NCBI RefSeq assembly: GCF_000172155.1
Contig: NZ_ABIZ01000001.1
Span: 5,117,105 to 5,181,104 of the forward strand
Length of the DNA: 64,000 bases
Direction: 5' to 3'
Origin: Verrucomicrobium spinosum DSM 4136 = JCM 18804
Lineage (GTDB): Bacteria; Verrucomicrobiota; Verrucomicrobiia; Verrucomicrobiales; Verrucomicrobiaceae
The notes beneath the pieces are model-generated. The model was not told the origin of the DNA. It saw only the letters and a program-made list of their open reading frames with translations, and made no database searches. Every line of letters starts with the position of its first letter. Positions within the stretch are counted from its first letter, which is position 1. A program made the position numbers and the translations under genes. Shown piece after piece: positions 1 to 7,257 of the stretch.

Positions 1-762
1 GGCCCGCGCGGCCGCAGCCTTCACTTCAGCATCGGATTTCCCGTCGAAGACCACCTCAAGCGCATCCCGCAGGATGAACGCGCCGGGATACATGAGCTGC
101 GTGGTGGTCAGGGCCATGGGGGTCCCAAGTTTCGGGAAATACTTCTGCCCAATACAGCAGAGCACAAGCGCCCGGCGAGACGTCGCGGCCGACGCTCCTG
201 CGGGAACTTCCGGCCAGTTTACCTCGAACTCCATCAGGCCGTTGTGGCCGATGTAGGCCAGCCAGCGGGCCTGTGACCCGATTGGCAGCGCGACCTCCGC
301 ACCATCCGATCCTTTCACCTGGATGGACTCCGCCGCCCCGGTCGCCCCAGCGGCATTCACAAACGCTTGCAAACACGGCTTGATCTCACGACCACGCCAG
401 GCATCGGCGACCAAATAAACGTCTTTCCGGGTGGCGTGGCGGAAGACCACCCGCTCCAGCACCTCGGCGCGGGGCGATGCCACCGCAGGCAGGGCCTTCC
501 AGGACTTGCTCGCCCGGAAGCAGGACTTCAACCCATCGGAACAGCCCCAGTAGAGATTGGCGTCTGGCTTGTCGCCGTCGCCAATCTTGGCTGGCACAGG
601 GATGATTCCCTGGGAGGCGTTGTCGCAAAGGGCCACGTACACGTGAACCACCTGCACCTCAGCCCCTCTGGCTGCCGGAGCCGACATCATGCCGGCTCCG
701 GTCAACGCCATGCCCACAAGAAACAACTTCATCACCACAGCGGTCATGGCATTGGTTTTCAT
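1..762 (-). CDS. Exported protein of unknown function (3' end beyond window)
   Basis: The frame stays open from an ATG at 762 to the first base of the window, so the C-terminus is missing. The first 30 or so residues form a signal peptide (Met-Lys start, hydrophobic core, Ala-rich cleavage region). The mature part begins with VQVVHVYVALCDNASQG, followed by NLYWGCSDG and later YLVADAWRG and YIGHNGLMEF. I associate this pattern with an uncharacterised secreted family also seen in Bacteroidota, but that is recollection and no function is known to me. A Met at 732 is an alternative start with a shorter leader. It lies co-directional with and downstream of the NIPSNAP gene, 51 bases away. Confidence 0.7.
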   Translation of the reverse strand, partial: MKTNAMTAVVMKLFLVGMALTGAGMMSAPAARGAEVQVVHVYVALCDNASQGIIPVPAKIGDGDKPDANLYWGCSDGLKSCFRASKSWKALPAVASPRAEVLERVVFRHATRKDVYLVADAWRGREIKPCLQAFVNAAGATGAAESIQVKGSDGAEVALPIGSQARWLAYIGHNGLMEFEVNWPEVPAGASAATSRRALVLCCIGQKYFPKLGTPMALTTTQLMYPGAFILRDALEVVFDGKSDAEVKAAAARA

Positions 763-813
763 GTCTGGCGTCTTCTGTCTTCAAGTCTTGTGTCTCCCGC
801 GAAGCGGGCGGGC

Positions 814-1602
814 CTACTTGATCTTGGAGAAGTCCACGGGCTTCATGTACACTGACTTCACGCCCTCGGGCTGGGGAACGGTAAGAGAGCCGTTCTTCTC
901 GCTCTCCCCTTTGGCAGCGATCCACACCGGATCCGCGCGGAAGGCACCGAAAGAAGCGAGGCCGGCCTCTTTGCTCTTGTGGGCAAGGATGTAGATGAGC
1001 TTGTTATTATGCCCCTGCTCCGCATCGATCGGCGTCCAGTAGCACAGGTTGGTCATGCCGTGCTTCTCAAAAAGCTTGCAGGTGTGGTTGGTAAACCGCG
1101 CATGCAGTTCCGGCAGCTTGCCTTCATTGGTGGTGTAGGTGCGCAGTTCAAACACCCGCTCCGGATCGCTGGCGGAGACCTTGAGTTCAGGAGAAAACTC
1201 CGTGCGGGTCATGAAGATGGATTCCGGCGGCTTGGCCAGGATCTTGCCGTTGGCCTCGCTGGCCTCCCGGACCTGCTTCCACTCGGGGTCAGCACCGAAG
1301 GCCTTGAAGGATTCCTTGGCGGCCTCGCGGCTCTTGTGCTCCAGCACATAGATGAGCGTGTTGTCCGCTCCGTTCTCCTTGTCCACCGGCACCCAGTAGC
1401 CAAGATTGGTCATCCCGTGTTTTTCAAAGAGCTTGCAGGTGTGATCGCGAAAGCGCTTCAACAGGTCGGGCAGCTTGCCTTCATTGGTGGTGTAGATGCG
1501 CATTTCATACACGGGCTCGGGCTCGGCGGCCTTCGCCGTCGTCGCACCCATTGTTGTCGCCATGGCCAGCCCAACGGCGGCTGCTTGCAAAAGTGATTTC
1601 AT
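814..1602 (-). CDS. Exported protein with two NIPSNAP domains
   Basis: This 262-residue protein starts at MKSLLQAAAVGL, giving a clear signal peptide ending near AKA. The rest is two tandem NIPSNAP domains (about residues 30-125 and 135-250). Each begins with an E-R-Y/T-TTNEGKLP motif and contains LFEKHGMTNLxYW. NIPSNAP domains have a ferredoxin-like dimeric alpha/beta-barrel fold; in bacteria their substrate is generally unknown. The two copies are close enough to indicate an internal duplication. Frame continues upstream past the chosen start, but those residues are low-complexity and overlap the nonamer repeat at 1626-1692, so the signal peptide decides the start. Confidence 0.9.
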   Translation of the reverse strand: MKSLLQAAAVGLAMATTMGATTAKAAEPEPVYEMRIYTTNEGKLPDLLKRFRDHTCKLFEKHGMTNLGYWVPVDKENGADNTLIYVLEHKSREAAKESFKAFGADPEWKQVREASEANGKILAKPPESIFMTRTEFSPELKVSASDPERVFELRTYTTNEGKLPELHARFTNHTCKLFEKHGMTNLCYWTPIDAEQGHNNKLIYILAHKSKEAGLASFGAFRADPVWIAAKGESEKNGSLTVPQPEGVKSVYMKPVDFSKIK

Positions 1603-1625
1603 AGTAGGTTTGGATATCGAAACTC

Positions 1626-1692
1626 GATTCTGTTGATTCTGTGAATTCTGTCTAAAAAAACTCCGTCTCTGTGCTCCCGGTGCCTCTGTGGT
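1626..1692. repeat. Degenerate 9-nt repeat array
   Basis: Three consecutive 9-mers, GATTCTGTT, GATTCTGTG and AATTCTGTC, lead to TAAAA. They are followed by a CTCTGTG / CCCGGTG / CTCTGTG run of similar period. The same vocabulary recurs at 34460-34570, 35568-35679 and 36141-36170. Confidence 0.75.
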
Positions 1693-1717
1693 TGTTTCAA
1701 GGTACTCTTCTCTCACC

Positions 1718-2521
1718 TCACTTTGCCACCACCCCGCGCTTCTGCTGGAAGAGCCAGTCCCACATCTCCTGGCTGTCATAGGTGACCGTCCAGGAATCGT
1801 GTTGCAGGTTGGGATACATGGTGAGTTTCACTGGCGCGCCCAGCTTGCTCAAGGAGTTGTAGATTCGCTGGGAATTGCCTGGTTCAACCACAGGGTCTTT
1901 TGCCCCGTGGAAAACCCAGATGGGCAGGTTCTTGATCTTCTGCGCCATCACAGACTTCACCCCCGCACCTCCACAGATGGGCACCGCGGCGGCGAAAAAG
2001 TCCGGGTAGGCGAAGACTGTGTCCCACGTGCCAAAGCCTCCCATGCTGATGCCGGTGAGGTAGATCCGATCCATATCCACCGGATGGCTGGCCACGACAC
2101 TGTCGGTCAGGGCCTTGACGCCATAGGGATTCCATACATCTCCAGCAGGCACCTGCGGGCTCACCACGATGGCAGGGATCTTTTTCCCATTGGCGACGAG
2201 CTTGGGCGGACCGTGCTTCTGCAAACGGCGCAGGTCATCGCCCCGCTCCCCTGCCCCATGCAGAAAGACCACCAGGGGCCACTTCTTGGCGGGGTCTTTA
2301 CCAAAGTCTTCCGGAAGGGAGATCAGGTACTTGTAGCCGACCTTGATGTTCACCTCCCCTTCGAAGGTCTTGGACTCCAGAGCGGGTGAGAGCACCTTGG
2401 GGAAATCATCGTCGGCTTGAGCGGAGGCGTCTTGAGACATGAAGGTAGTGGCTGCGACAACGGACATGGCGAGGGCGAGCAACGGCAAAGTTCGGCGGGA
2501 TCGCAGAGAGGATGGGTTCAT
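1718..2521 (-). CDS. Secreted alpha/beta-hydrolase (prolyl-oligopeptidase/esterase type)
   Basis: This 267-residue protein has a signal peptide (start MNPSSLRSRR, cleavage after QDASA). The hydrolase core shows the oxyanion region VVFLHGAGERGDD, the nucleophile elbow GISMGG (Ser), an acid within FHGAKDPVV (Asp), and a late His in LQHDSW. These are the residues of a complete catalytic triad. Such proteins in Verrucomicrobiota and Planctomycetota are usually annotated as prolyl oligopeptidase-family or PHB-depolymerase-like esterases acting outside the cytoplasm on ester-linked polymers. The real substrate cannot be told. It follows the PQQ-propeller gene on the same strand, 57 bases downstream of it. 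Confidence 0.9.
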   Translation of the reverse strand: MNPSSLRSRRTLPLLALAMSVVAATTFMSQDASAQADDDFPKVLSPALESKTFEGEVNIKVGYKYLISLPEDFGKDPAKKWPLVVFLHGAGERGDDLRRLQKHGPPKLVANGKKIPAIVVSPQVPAGDVWNPYGVKALTDSVVASHPVDMDRIYLTGISMGGFGTWDTVFAYPDFFAAAVPICGGAGVKSVMAQKIKNLPIWVFHGAKDPVVEPGNSQRIYNSLSKLGAPVKLTMYPNLQHDSWTVTYDSQEMWDWLFQQKRGVVAK

Positions 2522-2578
2522 GGTGATAATGTGAAAGTTTACACGAGGCAGTACGAGCACAAAACGGCTTCGGGACGG

Positions 2579-3898
2579 CTATCTGCGGTCTGCGACTCCG
2601 CTCTTGCGTTCACCCACACAGATCAGGGACTTGTCGCCGCGGATGAACAACTGCCCCTCACTCAGGGCGGGTGAGGCAAAGACCTTCTCCCCCACGTTGC
2701 TCTCGGCCACCAGTTGGTAGCTCTCGGCTGGTTTGACGACGCGCAGTTGACCGGGGTCATTGATGAAATAGATCCGCCCTTCCGCACTCACCGGGGAGGC
2801 ATGATGCTCACGAACTCTCTCCTCCCACACGATGCGCCCGGACTTGGCTTCAAAGCAATGAGCCACGCCGGAATCCGAGACCACCAGGCAGTAGTCGCCT
2901 TCTGAGATGGGCGACGGCACGTAGGAGACACCCTTGTTGGTGCGCCAGGCGATGTGGGTCTCCGTCACATTCCCTTTCCCGTCTGGGCGGATGGCCAGGA
3001 TGTGTTTCTCCGGGAACCCGCCGGTGAGGAAGAGGTAGCCGGACTTCTCGTTGTACACCAGAGAGGCAACGAACTGCTCCGTGGGCCCATCCATCATCCA
3101 GATGAGGCTGCCATCATCGGGATTGTAGCTGGTCACGCACTTGGTTCCGCTGAGGACCATCTGCGTGCGCCCCGCCAGCTCACGGATGATGGGAACCACG
3201 TAGCTGCGGGTGTTGTTGGGGCGCTGGATGCGCCAGAGTTCCCGCCCATCTTCCCGGGCCAGGGCCACGATGTATCCATCTCCGTCGTGGTCGCAGTTCA
3301 CGATGACCTTGTCTTTATAGACGATGGGAGAGCTGCAGAAGCCATGCTTGCTGGAGAAGAGGCCGGGGCGCACCTGCCAGATCTGTTTTCCGCTGAAGTC
3401 ATGGGCCGAGACCACCACGGTGCCTTTGGCCACCTCGCCTTTGGGGATCTCTTTGCCGTCATTGGCTTTGCGGGTTTCATCGGTCGGCGTGTTGTCTAGA
3501 AAGGCCGTGAAGACTTTCTCTCCATCGGTCGCTGGCGTGCTGGAGGCACAGCTGTTCAGGCGATGGGTGGACTCGAGGGGCGCGTTGATCACCGGCACCT
3601 GCCAGAGAATTTTGCCCGTCGCCCGGTCCAGGCAGATGAGAAGGCGCTGCTCGCCCTCTGCCACGGCCGCGACGGTAAAGAGCCGGTCCCCCCAGACAAT
3701 GGGCGAGGCATGCCCGGCACCGGGGAGTTCTATCTTCCAGCGGATGCTGCTGTCCTGGACCTCCGTAGGGAAGCCACTGTCTGCGCTTGTCCCATCCAGC
3801 CGGGGGCCCCGCCATTGGGGCCAGTTCTCCGCGTGAGCCAGAGGCACCGTCATCATGGTGGCAGCACCGGCGAGGAGGTAAAACTTGAGGAAGGTCAT
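2579..3898 (-). CDS. Secreted PQQ-like beta-propeller protein
   Basis: This is a 439-residue protein starting at MTFLKFYLLAGAATMM, with a signal peptide ending at AHA. The mature N-terminus NWPQWRGPRLDG is the hallmark of the PQQ-binding-like (outer-membrane-assembly-type) beta-propellers that are numerous in Verrucomicrobiota and Planctomycetota. Repeated blade motifs of the type ATGKILWQV, EDGRELWR, DDGSLIW and KSGRIVWEE follow. No quinone-binding cysteine pair is evident, so dehydrogenase activity is not claimed. Open frame continues far upstream of 3898, but that part is antisense to the lipoprotein gene and lacks a leader. Confidence 0.88.
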   Translation of the reverse strand: MTFLKFYLLAGAATMMTVPLAHAENWPQWRGPRLDGTSADSGFPTEVQDSSIRWKIELPGAGHASPIVWGDRLFTVAAVAEGEQRLLICLDRATGKILWQVPVINAPLESTHRLNSCASSTPATDGEKVFTAFLDNTPTDETRKANDGKEIPKGEVAKGTVVVSAHDFSGKQIWQVRPGLFSSKHGFCSSPIVYKDKVIVNCDHDGDGYIVALAREDGRELWRIQRPNNTRSYVVPIIRELAGRTQMVLSGTKCVTSYNPDDGSLIWMMDGPTEQFVASLVYNEKSGYLFLTGGFPEKHILAIRPDGKGNVTETHIAWRTNKGVSYVPSPISEGDYCLVVSDSGVAHCFEAKSGRIVWEERVREHHASPVSAEGRIYFINDPGQLRVVKPAESYQLVAESNVGEKVFASPALSEGQLFIRGDKSLICVGERKSGVADRR

Positions 3899-4144
3899 GT
3901 GAGCGGCAAGGCAGTGGTGATGAATGCGGTGGGCGACCTGTCCACAACGCCCGTGCCACGGGCCGACTTTCGCCCAAGCCAGCCGCGTGGAGCATTTACA
4001 CCGATTACATGAACTATGGCGATTCCAGCACAGACAGCCTGAATATTCAACAAGGTGGTACCTGATGGGCAAATCTTCATGACTGGGAGGTTGAATGCAC
4101 GACCTTGCTCCCCAAGATAGACCTTCCCCTCTTTTACCCCTTCT

Positions 4145-4918
4145 ATGGTTCGCGCTCGCTGGATGATGGCCGGATGGCTGATGTTGCTGACGTTGGGCAT
4201 GGTCTCCTGCTCCGGCACAAACAATCTGCTCAAGGCCAAACCGGTGCCCTTGTCGGCTTTCATCGAGCACCCAAACGAGATGAAGCCAGATCGTAAGCGA
4301 GTACCCTTTCATAAGATCTGGCGGTCCCCAGACCCGGGCGTGCGGGAGCGCGTGGCTCAAAAGACCTCCATCTACGTGGCACCGGTGACGCTGAAATACT
4401 TGCGCCCCATCCACAAGGCGCTCATTGAAAAAGAGATCGCCATGGGCAGCATCGAGCGCAAGGAACGCGAGATGGCCACAATGCTCCGCAATCAGTTCGC
4501 GATCACCTTCCAGCGTTCTGAACGGGCGAGGTACGTGTTGACCCAGAAGCCGAATGCCAGCTCCGTCACCCTGGAACTGGCGCTGGTGGAACTGAGCCCC
4601 ACCAGCCCCAAGGGGAACGCGGTCAAGACGGCGGCCAAGTTCGTCGTGGGTCCCCTGGCGGGCATTGGCGGCATGTTCACGAAGGGCAATGTCGCGATCG
4701 AAGGCAAGGTGAGGAACTCCAGCACTGGTGAACTGGTCTTTGAGTTCGCCGACAACGAAGCTGACCGGATGACCATGTACAGCCTGGCGGACTACCGCCC
4801 GTATGGGCACGCGACAGAGGCCATTCACGCCTGGGCCTCGCAGTTCGAACTCTTCACCCGAACCGCACCCGGGGACCGGATTCAGGACACCTTTGCCTTC
4901 ACGCTGGATCCCCGGTAG
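4145..4918 (+). CDS. DUF3313-like lipoprotein
   Basis: This 257-residue protein has a lipoprotein signal: a hydrophobic segment followed by GMVSCSG, with Cys near residue 22 as the lipidation site. The body has IYVAPVTLKYL near residue 77, a central VTLELALVELSPTSP segment, VAIEGKVRNSSTGELVFEF, and a C-terminal HAWASQFEL. This layout matches what I know of DUF3313 outer-membrane lipoproteins of unknown role. It runs opposite to the secreted-protein cluster on its left; the 245-base gap between them holds both promoters, and I see no other feature there. Confidence 0.75.
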   Translation: MVRARWMMAGWLMLLTLGMVSCSGTNNLLKAKPVPLSAFIEHPNEMKPDRKRVPFHKIWRSPDPGVRERVAQKTSIYVAPVTLKYLRPIHKALIEKEIAMGSIERKEREMATMLRNQFAITFQRSERARYVLTQKPNASSVTLELALVELSPTSPKGNAVKTAAKFVVGPLAGIGGMFTKGNVAIEGKVRNSSTGELVFEFADNEADRMTMYSLADYRPYGHATEAIHAWASQFELFTRTAPGDRIQDTFAFTLDPR

Positions 4919-4955
4919 CGGGCGGACCGTAGCCATGCTATGGGTACCCGCCCCC

Positions 4956-5525
4956 ATGACCCGCCTGGACCTCCGCCAACAACTCGCTGACCTTGATCTC
5001 TCCCATCCCCACCGGACCGACGAAGTGCCCCATCGGGAGAAGATGATCGCGCTGCTGGACGAGCAGGAGGACTGCTTTCACCGCAGCTGTCACCCGGCCC
5101 ATTTCACCGGCAGCGCCCTGGTGGTAAGCGCAGACGGCGCCCGCGCTCTGCTCACCCATCATCGCAAACTCGACTGCTGGCTCCAGTTTGGCGGCCATTG
5201 CGACGGTGATGACAACATCCTACAGGTGGCCCAACGCGAGGCGCTGGAGGAATCCGGTGTGGAGGGGCTCATCGTGGCCTCTACGCGCCCGTTTGATCTG
5301 GACATTCACCCCATTCCAGAGCGCAAAGGTGAGCCAGCCCACTGGCACTATGACGTACGCTACATGCTCATCGCCCCGGAAAATGCGCAATTCGTCACCA
5401 GTGACGAGAGCCACGAACTGCGCTGGTTCACCCCGGAGGAAATGCGGGATCTGCCGCTGAGTGAGGGCATGCAACGCCTGGCGACCAAGTGGGAGGCGAT
5501 TTTGGAGCGGCGTATGTCTCGGTAA
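4956..5525 (+). CDS. Nudix hydrolase
   Basis: This 189-residue protein contains a Nudix box, GHCDGDDNILQVAQREALEE followed by SGV, at about residues 80-102. The REALEE core residues that bind metal are intact. The upstream consensus Glu is replaced by Asp. Family members hydrolyse nucleoside diphosphates linked to another moiety. The C-terminal ELRWFTPEEM motif is typical of the fold. An ATG at 4935 is an alternative start. It begins 37 bases after the lipoprotein gene in the same direction and may be cotranscribed with it. Confidence 0.88.
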   Translation: MTRLDLRQQLADLDLSHPHRTDEVPHREKMIALLDEQEDCFHRSCHPAHFTGSALVVSADGARALLTHHRKLDCWLQFGGHCDGDDNILQVAQREALEESGVEGLIVASTRPFDLDIHPIPERKGEPAHWHYDVRYMLIAPENAQFVTSDESHELRWFTPEEMRDLPLSEGMQRLATKWEAILERRMSR

Positions 5526-5527
5526 GA

Positions 5528-5557
5528 GGTGAATGGTGAGTGGTGAGGCGATGATGG
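5528..5557. repeat. Degenerate heptamer array
   Basis: Heptamers GGTGAAT, GGTGAGT, GGTGAGG and CGATGAT follow one another without spacing just after the Nudix stop. This is one of several 7-nt-period intergenic arrays in the window. Confidence 0.7.
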
Positions 5558-5636
5558 GTTAGATCGCAGAAAGTTCGCAGCACGCGGGGTGTGCCACTTT
5601 GACTTGGTACGTGCGGAAGCGGGGAGCCCCCCCTCT

Positions 5637-6376
5637 GACCGCGTTTTCACAAACGCAGCCACGAGTTGCTTGTGCAGCGCTGCGGAAGGGAAAGCTCGTG
5701 GATGCATTCGTGAGAATGCGCAGCGGGGCCAAGCGGCCAGGAGATGTGGCTTGGCAGTGTTGGGCACGAGCAACCCCTCTGACCGCGTTTTCACAAACGC
5801 AGCCACGAGTTGCTTATGCAGCGCTGCGGAAGGGAAAGCTCGTGAATGCATTCGTGAGAATGCGTAGGGGGGCAAGCGGCCAGGAGATGTGGCTTGGCAG
5901 TGTTGGGCACGAGCAACCCCTCTGACCGCGTTTTGACAAACGCAGCCACGAGTTGCTTATGCAGCGCTGCGGAAGGGAAAGCTCGTGGATGCATTCGTGA
6001 GAATGCGTAGCGGGGCAAGCGGCCAGGAGATGTGGCTTGGCAGTGTTGGGCACGAGCAACCCCTCTGACCGCGTTTTCACAAACGCAGCCACGAGTTGCT
6101 TATGCAGCGCTGCGGAAGGGAAAGCTCGTGGATGCATTCGTGAGAATGCGCAGCGGGGGCAAGCGGCCAAGAGATGTGGCTTGGCAGTGTTGGGCACGAG
6201 CCCCCCCTCTGACCGCGTTTTCACAAACGCAGCCACGAGTTGCTTATGCAGCGCTGCGGAAGGAAAGCTCGTGGATGCATTCGTGAGAATGCGTAGGGGG
6301 CAAGCGGCCAGGAGATGTGGCTTGGCAGTGTTGGGCACGAGCCCCCCCCTCCGACCGCGTTTTCACAAACGCATCA
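5637..6376. repeat. Tandem array of five ~143-bp structured repeats plus a partial sixth
   Basis: Units begin with GACCGCGTTT at 5637, 5781, 5924, 6067, 6211 and 6353, giving spacings of 144, 143, 143, 144 and 142. The last copy stops after about 22 bases. Copies are nearly identical. Each unit carries perfect short palindromes: GCGTTT-tcac-AAACGC, CCACGAG pairing with CTCGTGG about 30 bases on, GCAGCGCTGC, and GCATTC-gtga-GAATGC. The unit length is not a multiple of three, and open frames across the array exist on both strands without a conserved protein, so it is not a coding repeat. Beyond the array, 6377-6429 holds an 8-nt degenerate run (ACCAAATC, ACCGACTT). Confidence 0.92.
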
Positions 6377-6429
6377 CTGGCTCACCACCCCCCTGAATTA
6401 CCGGTTTACTGAATCACCAAATCACCGAC

Positions 6430-6996
6430 TTACAGCCATTTGCTCACATCAGGCACCATGAAGTCCATCATGCGTCCAAGTAGGGCCTCGACATCGCGGT
6501 CCACCAGAAGCAGCGCATGATGCTCTGGGTGCAGGAGCTCGTTTTCCACCATGGCGTCCAGCATCTTCACGAGGGGATCGTAGTAGCCAGCCACATTGAG
6601 GAGGCCAACCGGCTTGGTGTGGAAACCGAGTTGCAGCCAGGCGAGGACTTCGAACAGCTCCTCCAGGGTGCCATAACCGCCGGGCAGCACCAGGAAACCG
6701 TCGGCGTGGTCCATCATGGCCTGCTTGCGCTCGTGCATGGTCTCCACCTCGATCAACCGGGTCACGCCGCGGTGCTCCTTTTCCAGCTCGACGAGCTTCT
6801 TAGGGATGACGCCGATCACCTCCCCGCCCTGGGCAAGGGCGGCATCTGCCACCGCGCCCATCAGCCCTATGCTGCCCCCGCCGTACACCATGCCCAGTCC
6901 GCTGCGCGCCAGCTTGGCCCCGACCTCTGCCGCCACCTCGGCAAAAACAGGATTGTTTCCGAAACTGGACCCACAATAGACACAGACGCGATGCAT
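6430..6996 (-). CDS. LOG-family nucleoside 5'-monophosphate phosphoribohydrolase
   Basis: This 188-residue Rossmann-fold protein starts at MHRVCVYCGSSFGNNP. It has GGGSIGLMG near residue 40 and the diagnostic PGGYGTLEE near residue 115, the catalytic signature of the Lonely Guy family (TIGR00730). Family members cleave ribose-5-phosphate from nucleoside monophosphates such as AMP and can form cytokinin bases in plant-associated organisms. Length is as expected. Frame extends upstream to 7167 but the Met at 6996 begins the conserved fold. The 261-base gap to the next gene is divergent; I see no other feature in it. Confidence 0.92.
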   Translation of the reverse strand: MHRVCVYCGSSFGNNPVFAEVAAEVGAKLARSGLGMVYGGGSIGLMGAVADAALAQGGEVIGVIPKKLVELEKEHRGVTRLIEVETMHERKQAMMDHADGFLVLPGGYGTLEELFEVLAWLQLGFHTKPVGLLNVAGYYDPLVKMLDAMVENELLHPEHHALLLVDRDVEALLGRMMDFMVPDVSKWL

Positions 6997-7257
6997 GGTG
7001 CAATGCATGATGATCGCTCCGGCGCGATCCGGCAACCGCGAATGCGATGCCCCCTTTCTGATCTGGCCCAAGAAAATCCCGCCGATCCGCGTTATCCCAA
7101 GTGTCGAACTGTCTCTGCCAGATGCCTCTCCCAGCCAGACTGCAAAAAGGCCAACGACCCGCGTCACAGCCGGGCGGGAAGTGACAAAAATGGGTGAATG
7201 TCTGCCATCGTCAACGACGTCAGTTTCTGCTAGGCTTTGCCAAACGCTATTTTCTCC

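Noticed and set aside
3899-4957. N-terminal extension of the PQQ-propeller protein
   Set aside because: The extra frame is antisense to the lipoprotein gene, and the signal peptide at 3898 gives a normal start.
5637-6376. CRISPR array
   Set aside because: Units are continuous 143-bp copies with no unique spacers, and there are no cas genes nearby.
5589-6396. Open frames across the 143-bp repeat array on both strands
   Set aside because: They read repeated sequence in shifting frames because the unit is not a multiple of three; no start signal and no conserved protein.
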